NCBI RefSeq assembly: GCF_001816145.1
Contig: NZ_MDZB01000073.1
Span: forward strand, 1-64,000
Direction: 5' to 3'
From: Hymenobacter lapidarius
GTDB lineage: Bacteria; Bacteroidota; Bacteroidia; Cytophagales; Hymenobacteraceae
DNA: 64,000 nucleotides
This document shows positions 1 to 7,360 of the stretch, one piece after another. The translations under genes were made by a program, and so were the position numbers. The stretch's first letter is position 1. Each line of letters begins with the position of its first letter. The notes beneath the pieces were generated by a model, which was not told the origin of the DNA, did not search any database, and saw only the letters and a program-made list of their open reading frames with translations.

Positions 1-165
1 GAAAATCCTGCTCCTTTAGCAAATCCTTGCCCATGCATAACGCCCGCATTAAAATTGTCATTGACAATTACAATCTCACCTTAAATTAGACCACCGCCAC
101 CTGCTTAGCCTAGGCAACGGCGCGTGCTACCTGAATTAGGGTGATTGTGTAGGTTGACCAACCGT

Positions 166-981
166 TCACTTCGCCGCCGTTGATGATTTAGTGGTTGACA
201 CACCCGGAGCAAAAACGAGGCTCAGCCCCACCCGTAGCGGCGCCAAGCTAAAAGTGCTTTCGTTGGTCACCTCCTGCAAAGCAAAGTCGTAGCTGCCAGT
301 GGCCTGACAACTGAAACGAGGTCCGAATTGCCGCTTTACGACCACCGAGTTTTGCAGGTAGTATTGGCTGGGCAGGGGCTGGGTAACGCCATTCAGCTTC
401 AGGCTAGTGAAGCGAACCTGATTTACACGCAGGCCGGCACCCCACTCCAGTTGGGGGAGGCGGGCAGGGGGCCACCAAGCTGTTGCTTGCACGAAGCGGG
501 TGTCGTAATAGCCCAGGAGTTCGGGAATTGGCGCGCGCCTGCCAGAGCCAGTATTGCCGCCGGTGTAGCCCACCGCGCCGGGGTAAAAGAAGTCAGGAGA
601 CCCGAAGCGACCATAACGGTAGCCGCGGCCCCGGCCCGCGCCGGCCGCTACGCTCAACCAAGTTTGGCCCAGGGTGATGTAGCCCCCCACGCCCAATTCG
701 TACTGCCGGCTGCGGGCGTAGCTGTTGCTGCTGCCGCGCTTCGCGTTGTACACATTCAGCCCGCCACTGCCAAAAACCAGAACATGGGCCACCGGCGACA
801 CTATGACCGACCCCTGCGCCCCATAAGGTATTTGCCAGTTTCCCGTTGCTGCCACATCACCCTTCTTACGTACCGCTGGGAGCGTCGTAAGTAACGGTTG
901 GTACAGCGTGCAGCTATTCGCTCCCGAAAGCAACGCCGCTAAACCACAGCTACGGAAAATACTGGGTAATGCAGAACGCAT
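166..981 (-). CDS. Putative outer-membrane lipoprotein of unknown function
   Basis: A 271-residue protein with a hydrophobic N-terminus ending in a lipobox-like ANSC, so it is probably lipidated. The mature part begins CTLYQPLL, followed by a KKGD segment and many Gly/Tyr/aromatic alternating stretches, which suggests beta strands. This layout resembles Bacteroidota outer-membrane-associated lipoproteins that have no assigned role. I chose the internal ATG at 981 rather than an upstream one at 1053, because only the shorter form puts the signal sequence at the N-terminus. It stands alone. The 165 bases to its left hold no gene I can support. Confidence 0.6.
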   Translation of the reverse strand: MRSALPSIFRSCGLAALLSGANSCTLYQPLLTTLPAVRKKGDVAATGNWQIPYGAQGSVIVSPVAHVLVFGSGGLNVYNAKRGSSNSYARSRQYELGVGGYITLGQTWLSVAAGAGRGRGYRYGRFGSPDFFYPGAVGYTGGNTGSGRRAPIPELLGYYDTRFVQATAWWPPARLPQLEWGAGLRVNQVRFTSLKLNGVTQPLPSQYYLQNSVVVKRQFGPRFSCQATGSYDFALQEVTNESTFSLAPLRVGLSLVFAPGVSTTKSSTAAK

Positions 982-1178
982 GTTGCTGACAGAAGTGAGG
1001 AGGTGCGAAGAGTGGCCAACTGTGCGGGCTGCTGTAAAGCTAAGTCGAATCAAGTACTGGAAGTAGCACTTTTTCTCAGGTTACGGGACTTTCTGTGGGC
1101 AATAAATTAATTGAAAAAGCGGCGTTATAAGTTGCAGGGAATTTTATTGACTGAATAAAAAGGATTTTTCAAAAACGC

Positions 1179-1216
1179 AAAGAAGCCCCCGCGACACTCG
1201 TTGCGGGGGCTTCTTT
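1179..1216 (-). terminator. Rho-independent terminator downstream of rny
   Basis: A 13-bp perfect stem (AAGAAGCCCCCGC and its complement at 1180-1192 and 1203-1215) has a 10-base loop. It lies 40 bases past the rny stop. T residues on one side and A residues on the other could let it act in both directions. Confidence 0.8.
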
Positions 1217-1255
1217 GGAAGCAAAAACTGCGCAAGCTAAAGCGTGCGGTACAAC

Positions 1256-2944
1256 CTACTTGGCGTAAGCCACGGCACGCATTTCGCGGATTACGGTGAT
1301 TTTAATCTGGCCGGGGTACTGCATTTCCTTCTCAATCTTCTGCGAGATTTCAAAGCTTAGCTCGGCGGCGCGCTCGTCGGTCACGTTCTCGGCGTCCACC
1401 ATCACGCGCAGCTCGCGGCCGGCCTGAATGGCAAAGCACTGGTTCACGCCCTTGAAGCCGTTGGCGGTTTCTTCCAACTGCTTGAGGCGCTTGATGTAGC
1501 TCTCCATCATCTCGCGGCGGGCGCCGGGGCGCGAGCCCGAAATGGCGTCGCAGGCCTGCACCAGCGGCGAAATCATGGCCGTCATCTCAATCTCATCGTG
1601 GTGGGCCCCGATGGCGTTTACCACATCGGGGTGCTCTTTCCACTTCTTGGCCATCTCCATGCCCAGAATGGCGTGGGGCAGCTCGGGCTCCTCAGTGCTC
1701 ACCTTGCCGATGTCGTGCAGCAGGCCGGCGCGCTTGGCTTTCTTCACGTCGAGGCCCATCTCAGCAGCCATGGTGGCGCAGAGGTTGGCTACTTCGCGGC
1801 TGTGCTGCAGCAGGTTCTGGCCGTAGGAGGAGCGGAAACGCATGCGGCCCACCATCTTAATCAGCTCGGGGTGCAAGCCGTGAATCCCGAGGTCGATGAT
1901 GGTTTTCTCACCAATCTCCACAATTTCCTCCTCGATGTTCTTGCGGGTCTTAGCCACGATTTCCTCCACACGGGCCGGGTGAATCCGGCCGTCCTTCACC
2001 AGCAAGTGCAGCGAGAGACGCGCAATTTCGCGGCGCACCGGGTCGAAGCCCGAAATGATGATGGCCTCGGGCGTGTCGTCCACGATGATTTCCACGCCCG
2101 TCGCCGCTTCCAGCGCCCGGATGTTGCGGCCCTCGCGGCCGATGATTTTGCCTTTCACGTCGTCGCTTTCAATGTTGAAAATCGACACGCAGTTCTCGAT
2201 GGCGTGCTCCGACGCGGTGCGCTGAATGGTTTCCAGCACAATTTTCTTGGCGTCTTTGGTGGCCGTGAGCTTGGCCTGGGCCACGGTGTCCTTCACGTAG
2301 GAGCTGGCCTGAATCTGGGCTTCGTTTTTCAACGATTCCACCAGCTGCTCGCGGGCTTCGGCGGCGGTCAAGTTGGCGATGGTTTCGAGCTGGCGCTGCA
2401 CGGAATGCAACTGCTCGTCGGCGCTCTGCTGCTTTTCCTCCAGCTCGGCCAGGGCCGCTTCGTGGTCGAGGCGGCGCTTCTCGGCCTGGCTTTCCAGCTT
2501 GTCGCGCAGCTGCTGGGTGTCGGTCTGGTTTTTCTCGCGGGCTTTTTCCAGCTCCACTTCTTTGCGCTGCAATTGCTCTAGCTGGCGCTGGGTGGTTTCG
2601 GTAAGCAGCTTGATGCTTTGCTCCTGCTCCACCACGCCCTGGCGGCGCTCGGTCAGCTCCTGTTCCAGGGTTTGCTTGAGGCGGCGGCTTTCGGTGTCAA
2701 ACTCGTTGCGCAGGTTCTTGAACTTGTTCTTGGATTGCTCCAGTCGCTCGTCGGCCTGCTTTATTTTCTCGTCGCGGAGGCGGTTGCCTTTCTCCTCGGC
2801 GTCGCGGAGGATTTGTTGGGCCTGGGCCGTGGCCTGGCCTTCGTGGTCCAGCCGGGCTTTGCCGGCCAGCATCCGGCCCACCACGATGCCCGCCACGAGG
2901 GCGGCCACGGCGGCCAGCAAGATATACATTATGGTTGGTGACAT
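1256..2944 (-). CDS. rny: Ribonuclease Y
   Basis: Membrane-anchored endoribonuclease that initiates mRNA turnover. The 562-residue protein has the full family layout: an N-terminal membrane helix (about 5-25), a long charged coiled coil (about 30-215), a KH RNA-binding domain with GREGRN at 269-274, and an HD hydrolase domain with H381 and the H410-D411 pair. Length is normal (about 515-565). The start at 2944 is one choice; a second ATG at 2929 (MYILLAAV) also leaves the anchor intact. zapA lies just upstream, an order common in Bacteroidota. A 10-bp hairpin sits right before the start and may affect translation. Confidence 0.97.
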   Translation of the reverse strand: MSPTIMYILLAAVAALVAGIVVGRMLAGKARLDHEGQATAQAQQILRDAEEKGNRLRDEKIKQADERLEQSKNKFKNLRNEFDTESRRLKQTLEQELTERRQGVVEQEQSIKLLTETTQRQLEQLQRKEVELEKAREKNQTDTQQLRDKLESQAEKRRLDHEAALAELEEKQQSADEQLHSVQRQLETIANLTAAEAREQLVESLKNEAQIQASSYVKDTVAQAKLTATKDAKKIVLETIQRTASEHAIENCVSIFNIESDDVKGKIIGREGRNIRALEAATGVEIIVDDTPEAIIISGFDPVRREIARLSLHLLVKDGRIHPARVEEIVAKTRKNIEEEIVEIGEKTIIDLGIHGLHPELIKMVGRMRFRSSYGQNLLQHSREVANLCATMAAEMGLDVKKAKRAGLLHDIGKVSTEEPELPHAILGMEMAKKWKEHPDVVNAIGAHHDEIEMTAMISPLVQACDAISGSRPGARREMMESYIKRLKQLEETANGFKGVNQCFAIQAGRELRVMVDAENVTDERAAELSFEISQKIEKEMQYPGQIKITVIREMRAVAYAK

Positions 2945-3075
2945 GTAATTATGGTTTTGGATGGGTAAAAAACCATAACTGGAGGGAACAGTTTTGCCCG
3001 GGCTACAGGCGGGAGCGGCCGATTGCCGCGCTCGCCCTGCCGGGCCAACGAGTGTGCGGTGCTGCGCGCGGGAAC
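2945..3075 (-). other. Structured zapA-rny spacer, possible 6S-type RNA
   Basis: The 131-base spacer folds into two structures on the minus strand. One is a long GC-rich imperfect hairpin (about 2995-3055, closed by complementary GCCCGG and CCGGGC). The other is a perfect 10-bp AT-rich stem (2949-2958 with 2969-2978), ending four bases before the rny start. My recollection is that 6S RNA is annotated between zapA and rny in some Bacteroidota; that and the long irregular helix make 6S possible. I cannot confirm a consensus bubble or a promoter by eye. Confidence 0.25.
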
Positions 3076-3369
3076 TTACCGCGTCAGCACCACGCCTGCC
3101 AGCAGCTCGTCGAAACGAGCCAGCCGCTCGGTCAGCGCCGCATCGGTGCCGTCCTTTTCCTTGCTCACTTTCAATTGGTCGGCCATGGTGGCCAGCGCAA
3201 TCATGGCCAGGAGGTCCTGCTTGTCCTGTATGCCGTAGCCTTCTCTGAATTCGCGCAGCTTGTCGCCCAGCAGCCGCCCGGCCAGGCGCAGCCGTTCCTC
3301 GTCCTGCACGTCAACGCGCATGGGATAGTCCCGGTCAGCAATTCGAATTTTGATGGCTAGCTCGCTCAT
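3076..3369 (-). CDS. zapA: Cell division protein ZapA
   Basis: A 97-residue protein of the ZapA family, which bundles FtsZ filaments at the division site in the cytoplasm. The N-terminal half has the characteristic [19 protein letters not shown] strand region. A helical segment follows with [19 protein letters not shown], matching the ZapA dimerisation helix. Length fits the family (about 95-110). It lies 38 bases after a small coiled-coil gene and before rny on the same strand, as in many Bacteroidota, so the three are probably co-transcribed. Confidence 0.9.
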   Translation of the reverse strand: MSELAIKIRIADRDYPMRVDVQDEERLRLAGRLLGDKLREFREGYGIQDKQDLLAMIALATMADQLKVSKEKDGTDAALTERLARFDELLAGVVLTR

Positions 3370-3407
3370 AAAGCGGGTGTTACGGCGGTGGGGTGAGGTT
3401 CAGTAGG

Positions 3408-3704
3408 TTAGTCTCTCAAATAGGCAAGACACTTGTCCAGTTCGCGGATATATTCGTTGAGGCGCAGTTTTAATTCGTTGGCGTGGGTGGGTTCCCCAGC
3501 TATGGTGTGTACAAGTTTAACAATATTTTCTTGGTTTTGGCGCTCCTTGAGTTGCTTGTCCCGCTCGCGCACGTCGGCCCGCAGCTGCTGCACGTTGGTG
3601 TTGGCATCGGCCAGCTCCTCACGCAATTGCTGATAGGCAGCCACTAAGGTGCTAATCTGCCGTTCCAGGCGGTCGAGTTGCGCAAGCTGTTGGGAAGAGG
3701 CCAC
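3408..3704 (-). CDS. Small coiled-coil protein upstream of zapA
   Basis: A 98-residue, almost wholly helical, charged protein with heptad-like Leu/Gln patterns throughout and a conserved-looking C-terminus LKLRLNEYIRELDKCLAYL. The predicted start is GTG at 3704. It sits directly upstream of zapA. By position it could be a ZapA-linked division partner in the manner of ZapB, but that is inference; I see no diagnostic ZapB motif. No signal peptide or membrane segment is visible. Confidence 0.75.
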   Translation of the reverse strand: MASSQQLAQLDRLERQISTLVAAYQQLREELADANTNVQQLRADVRERDKQLKERQNQENIVKLVHTIAGEPTHANELKLRLNEYIRELDKCLAYLRD

Positions 3705-3843
3705 GGGCAGGATAAATTTTTGTGTGAAGATAGAGCCAGTCTCCGAAAGCTACGCTTTACCCGGAACCGGCTTGCAACTTACTACTCAGGCAGCTTTGGA
3801 AAAGAAGGCAGGCCAGAAAGCCGAACCGTGCCCGCCGAAAAAA

Positions 3844-3938
3844 AGAACGTCCTGCCGAATCTGCCGTAGCCATTTACTGGGAAAGTAATGGAATACTCTC
3901 GCAGTAAAAATGCTTCGGCAAGCTCAGCAGGACGTTCC
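3844..3938. repeat. Inverted repeat, GAACGTC family, copy 1
   Basis: GAACGTCCTGC at 3844-3854 is complementary to GCAGGACGTTC at 3927-3937; TGCCGAA and TTCGGCA lie nearby inside the arms. This matches the repeats at 7131-7157 and 43895-44004. It lies in the spacer between the M16 protease and the coiled-coil gene. Confidence 0.6.
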
Positions 3939-3970
3939 GCTACCGCTCAGACGGTGTCAAACCTGAAGGA

Positions 3971-6900
3971 CTACGACTTCTCTTCCTTCTCCTTCTTGCC
4001 CTTTTTGGTTTTCACCTTGGTTTTATCCCCATCGTCGCCTTTGGTTTTAATTTTCTGGTCCTCCACTGGCATGGGGGCGGGGGCCGGCGCGGCCATGGCC
4101 ACGGGCTTGCCGTCCATGTCCATCTGCACCACGGGGTAGCCCAGGGCCTGCAGCGAGGGCAGCTGCTTCTCGTCGCCCACCACCACGATGTACATTTTGT
4201 CGGCGGGCAGGTACTGCTTGGCAATGGCCTGCACGTCCTCCTTCTTCATGTTTTTCAGGATTTCGGTCTGCTCCTGCACGTAGGTGGGTTTCAGGTCATA
4301 TTCTACCAGGCGAGCCAGGAAGCCGGCTTTCTGCTGGCCGGTCTCATATTTCAAAGCATCGCTCTGGCCAATGGACGACTGCACGAAAGCCAGCTCCTCA
4401 TCCGAAATACCGGTCTGGTAATTCGTGATTTCACTCATGAATTCCTTCACCGAAGCGGCCGTGGCATCGGCGCGCACGCCGGCCTGGGCCGTGAACGGCC
4501 CCGCGTAGCGCGTGCCCGCGAAGCCCGAGCGGGCCCCGTAGGTATAGCCTTTGTTCTCGCGCAGGTTCAGGTTGATGCGCGAGTTGAAGGCGCCGCCCAG
4601 CAGGTAGTTGGCCAGGTAGGCTTTGTAGTACGGGCCGGTGGCGTCGTACTTCATGTCGGTGAGGTAGCCCACCCGGATTTCGGACTGCGCCGCAGCGGGC
4701 TTGTTCACGAAGTAGATGGTGGTTTTGTCGGGCTGCACGCCGGCCATGTCAGCCGGGATGGTCACGTCCTTCTTGGCCCAGTTTTTCAGGAAGCCCAGCT
4801 GGGGTGTCAGGGCTTTCTGGTCCACGTCGCCTACTGCCACCAGCGAGCTCACGTTGGGCGCGTAGTAGGTGTTGTAGAAGTTCTTCACGTCGTCGAGCGT
4901 GATGCTGCTCACCGAGGCGGTGGTGCCAGCCACGGCGGTGCCCGCGATGTTGTTCTGGCCGTACAACAGGCGGTTGTAGGTGAGGTCGGCCATCACGCCG
5001 GCCTGGTTGTTGAAGTTGGCAATCAGCTCCATCTGCTGCTTTTTCACGCGCTCAAAGTCGGCGGCATCAAAGCGGGGGTGAAGCAGGCGCTGGTCGAGCA
5101 GGGCCATGGTGGCGGGCAGGTTCTTGGTCAGGCTCTGCACGTACACGGTGGTTTCGTTGTCGCCGGCGTTCACCGATACCGACGAGCCCAGCTTGTCGAG
5201 GGCCGCTGAGAACTGCTCGCCGGTGTACTTCTCCGAACCTTCATTCAGCATGGAAGCCGTGAGCTGGGCAATGCCGGCTTTATCGGGCATGGCCTGCTCC
5301 AGGCGGTGGCCGCCGCGAATGGTCAGGCGCATGGTCACGGCCGGTACTTCCGTGTTCTTGGTGCCCACGATTTTCAGGCCGTTAGGCATGGTTTCCTGGT
5401 AGAGCACGGGCACTTTCACCACGGGGTTGGCCCCGAAGCCCGGCTGCTTGGTGCGGTCGAAGGTATCGGTGGCCTTCATGTACTTCAAGCCATTGTAGCC
5501 GTAGTCTGGCGCTTTGTAGCCCGACTGGTCCACGGTGTAGTTGTCGGGCTTGGCCGCGGCCACCCCGCCGGTTTTGGGCAATACGCTCAGAATGACGGCG
5601 TGCTTGCCTTTGATGTATTTGTCGTACACGCGCTGCACATCGGCCTTGTTGAGGGCCTTGAGCTGCTTGCTTTCGACGGTGATGTAGTTGGGGTTGTTGA
5701 AGAAGGTTTGGTTAGAAGCCAGCTGGCTCACCTTGCCCTGCACGCTGGCCAGGCCGTTGATGGTCTGGGCTTCGGTCTGGGCCCGGAATCGCTGCACGTC
5801 CTCATCGGTCACGCCGCGCTTCTCAAACTCCTGCATCGTGCTGCGGATGATGGCTTCGGTGCTTTCGAGCGAGTTGCCGGGCAGGGGCAGGGCAATGAAA
5901 TCGAAGAAACCACCCAGCTCCGAGTTTTGCTGGTAGGCCTGCGACTGCACGGTTTTCTGGTTTTTCACCAGGTTTTTGTAGAGCAGCGAGGTTTTGCCGC
6001 CGCCCATGATGTCGGCCAGCGCGTCGAGGGGCAAGGCATCGGGGTGGCCGTTGGGCACGGTCGGAAACACCATTTGCAGCATCGGGAAACGGATGTTGTC
6101 GGTGTAGCTCACGTAGCGGTCGGCCGTCAGCACGGGGGCGGGCAGCTTCTGCACCGGCACCGAAGGCCCGCGCTTAATGGAGCCGAAATATTTCTCGGCC
6201 AGCTTCACCACCTCGGCCGTTTTCACGTCGCCGCCCACGGTCAGGGTGGCGTTGTTGGGGCCGTACCAGCGCAGAAAGAAGTTCTTCAGGTCCTCCACGT
6301 TCGACCGGTCCAGGTCTTCCAGGTAGCCGATGGTCAGCCAGGAGTAGGGGTGGCCGTAGGGGTAGAGCGTCTTGCTGATGTACTCGCTGGCTAAGCCGTA
6401 GGGGCGGTTGTCGTAGTTCTGGCCGCGCTCGTTCTTCACGGTGGAGCGCTGAATCTCGAACTTCTTCTGGCTCACGGCGTCCAGCAGGAAACCCATGCGG
6501 TCGGCCTCCAGCCACAGGCCGGTCTCGAGCTGGTTGCTGGGCAGCGTCTCGTAGTAGTTGGTACGGTCGGTGTTCGTCGAGCCGTTGAGGGTGCCGCCGG
6601 CGGCGGTCACCAGCTTGAAGTGCATCTGGTCGCCCACGTTGTCGGAGCCCTGGAACATCATGTGCTCAAAGAAGTGGGCAAAGCCCGACTTGCCAATCTG
6701 CTCGCGGGCCGAGCCCACGTGGTAAGTCACGTCCACGTGCACCAGCGGGTCGGAGTGGTCCTCACTCACGATGAGCGTCAGCCCGTTGGGCAGCACGTAC
6801 TTCTCGTAAGGAATGACGAGCTGGCCGGGCTGCTTGGTCACTTTCTCAATCAGCTTCGTGCCGCTGGCCATGGTGACGGTTTTGGCAGACGACGCCTTGG

Positions 6901-6985
6901 CGCCCTTGGAGGCAGGCTTTTGCTGGGCAACGCCCACCGTGGTGACCAGGGCCAGGCCCAGCGTGGACAGGAAACGTAAATTCAT
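3971..6985 (-). CDS. Secreted M16 family zinc metallopeptidase (fused two-half form)
   Basis: A 1004-residue pitrilysin-type protease with a signal peptide (MNLRFLSTLGLALVTTVGVA). The first M16 domain has the inverted zinc motif HFFEH at 104-108 and a third ligand candidate, E186, in VKNERG. The second M16 half (from about residue 545) has no HxxEH, as is normal for the structural half. Such fused forms are common periplasmic peptide-degrading enzymes in Bacteroidota. The extreme C-terminus is unusual: about 40 residues rich in Lys, Asp and Glu after a run of Ala/Pro. It sits between pheT and the zapA group. Confidence 0.93.
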   Translation of the reverse strand: MNLRFLSTLGLALVTTVGVAQQKPASKGAKASSAKTVTMASGTKLIEKVTKQPGQLVIPYEKYVLPNGLTLIVSEDHSDPLVHVDVTYHVGSAREQIGKSGFAHFFEHMMFQGSDNVGDQMHFKLVTAAGGTLNGSTNTDRTNYYETLPSNQLETGLWLEADRMGFLLDAVSQKKFEIQRSTVKNERGQNYDNRPYGLASEYISKTLYPYGHPYSWLTIGYLEDLDRSNVEDLKNFFLRWYGPNNATLTVGGDVKTAEVVKLAEKYFGSIKRGPSVPVQKLPAPVLTADRYVSYTDNIRFPMLQMVFPTVPNGHPDALPLDALADIMGGGKTSLLYKNLVKNQKTVQSQAYQQNSELGGFFDFIALPLPGNSLESTEAIIRSTMQEFEKRGVTDEDVQRFRAQTEAQTINGLASVQGKVSQLASNQTFFNNPNYITVESKQLKALNKADVQRVYDKYIKGKHAVILSVLPKTGGVAAAKPDNYTVDQSGYKAPDYGYNGLKYMKATDTFDRTKQPGFGANPVVKVPVLYQETMPNGLKIVGTKNTEVPAVTMRLTIRGGHRLEQAMPDKAGIAQLTASMLNEGSEKYTGEQFSAALDKLGSSVSVNAGDNETTVYVQSLTKNLPATMALLDQRLLHPRFDAADFERVKKQQMELIANFNNQAGVMADLTYNRLLYGQNNIAGTAVAGTTASVSSITLDDVKNFYNTYYAPNVSSLVAVGDVDQKALTPQLGFLKNWAKKDVTIPADMAGVQPDKTTIYFVNKPAAAQSEIRVGYLTDMKYDATGPYYKAYLANYLLGGAFNSRINLNLRENKGYTYGARSGFAGTRYAGPFTAQAGVRADATAASVKEFMSEITNYQTGISDEELAFVQSSIGQSDALKYETGQQKAGFLARLVEYDLKPTYVQEQTEILKNMKKEDVQAIAKQYLPADKMYIVVVGDEKQLPSLQALGYPVVQMDMDGKPVAMAAPAPAPMPVEDQKIKTKGDDGDKTKVKTKKGKKEKEEKS

Positions 6986-7130
6986 TTGTGTGGAAAACAG
7001 AAGTTAAAAGGACAAAATGAAACGAGCACACCACAACGCAGTTGTAGCTGCCTGAAAGATAGGGTGCGGCCTTTGAAAAGGAGTAGAATATCGACCAGCA
7101 ATGCAACTCCATCGAGCAGGACATAAAAAA

Positions 7131-7157
7131 GGAACGTCATGCTGGGCATGACGTTCC
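7131..7157. repeat. GAACGTC hairpin, copy 2
   Basis: GGAACGTCATGC at 7131-7142 and its perfect complement at 7146-7157 enclose a 3-base loop. Flanking A and T tracts suggest it can end transcription from either side. The stem sequence is shared with the larger repeat at 43895-44004. Confidence 0.7.
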
Positions 7158-7190
7158 CTTAATTGTAGTAACTGCAGTTACGCCGTCGTT

Positions 7191-7335
7191 GGCTGGCGCG
7201 CGTCTGCGACGCGTTGCCGACTGGCTCCGAGCCTGCGGCTTGCCGATGAACGACGCACGTCAGGGCCGTAAAAACCGCCCGCCCGAGCCGCAGGCTCGAA
7301 AACAGTCGGCAACGCGTCTCAGACGCGCGCCAGCC
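7191..7335. repeat. Large nested palindrome in the pheT downstream spacer
   Basis: Outer arms of about 32 bases (7191-7222 and 7303-7335, beginning GGCTGGCGCGCGTCTG) are complementary apart from a few central bases. An inner pair (CGAGCCTGCGGCT at about 7228-7240 with AGCCGCAGGCTCG at about 7286-7298) adds a second stem. It is a REP-like mobile palindrome candidate that may also protect or terminate the pheT transcript. Confidence 0.75.
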
Positions 7336-7360
7336 TTGGAATGGCCCAGCGCCGGTTGAG

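Larger units (their letters stand above)
6986..7360. other. Gene-free spacer with two hairpin repeats
   Basis: This 375-base interval separates pheT from the M16 protease. It holds a short GAACGTC hairpin (7131-7157) and a large nested palindrome (7191-7335). I see no open reading frame with coding character; a 92-codon minus-strand frame overlapping the protease start has no recognisable features. Confidence 0.7.

Noticed and set aside
1..165. A gene at the left edge, such as the 18-codon frame starting near position 35
   Set aside because: Too short, low GC and without recognisable sequence; nothing supports coding.
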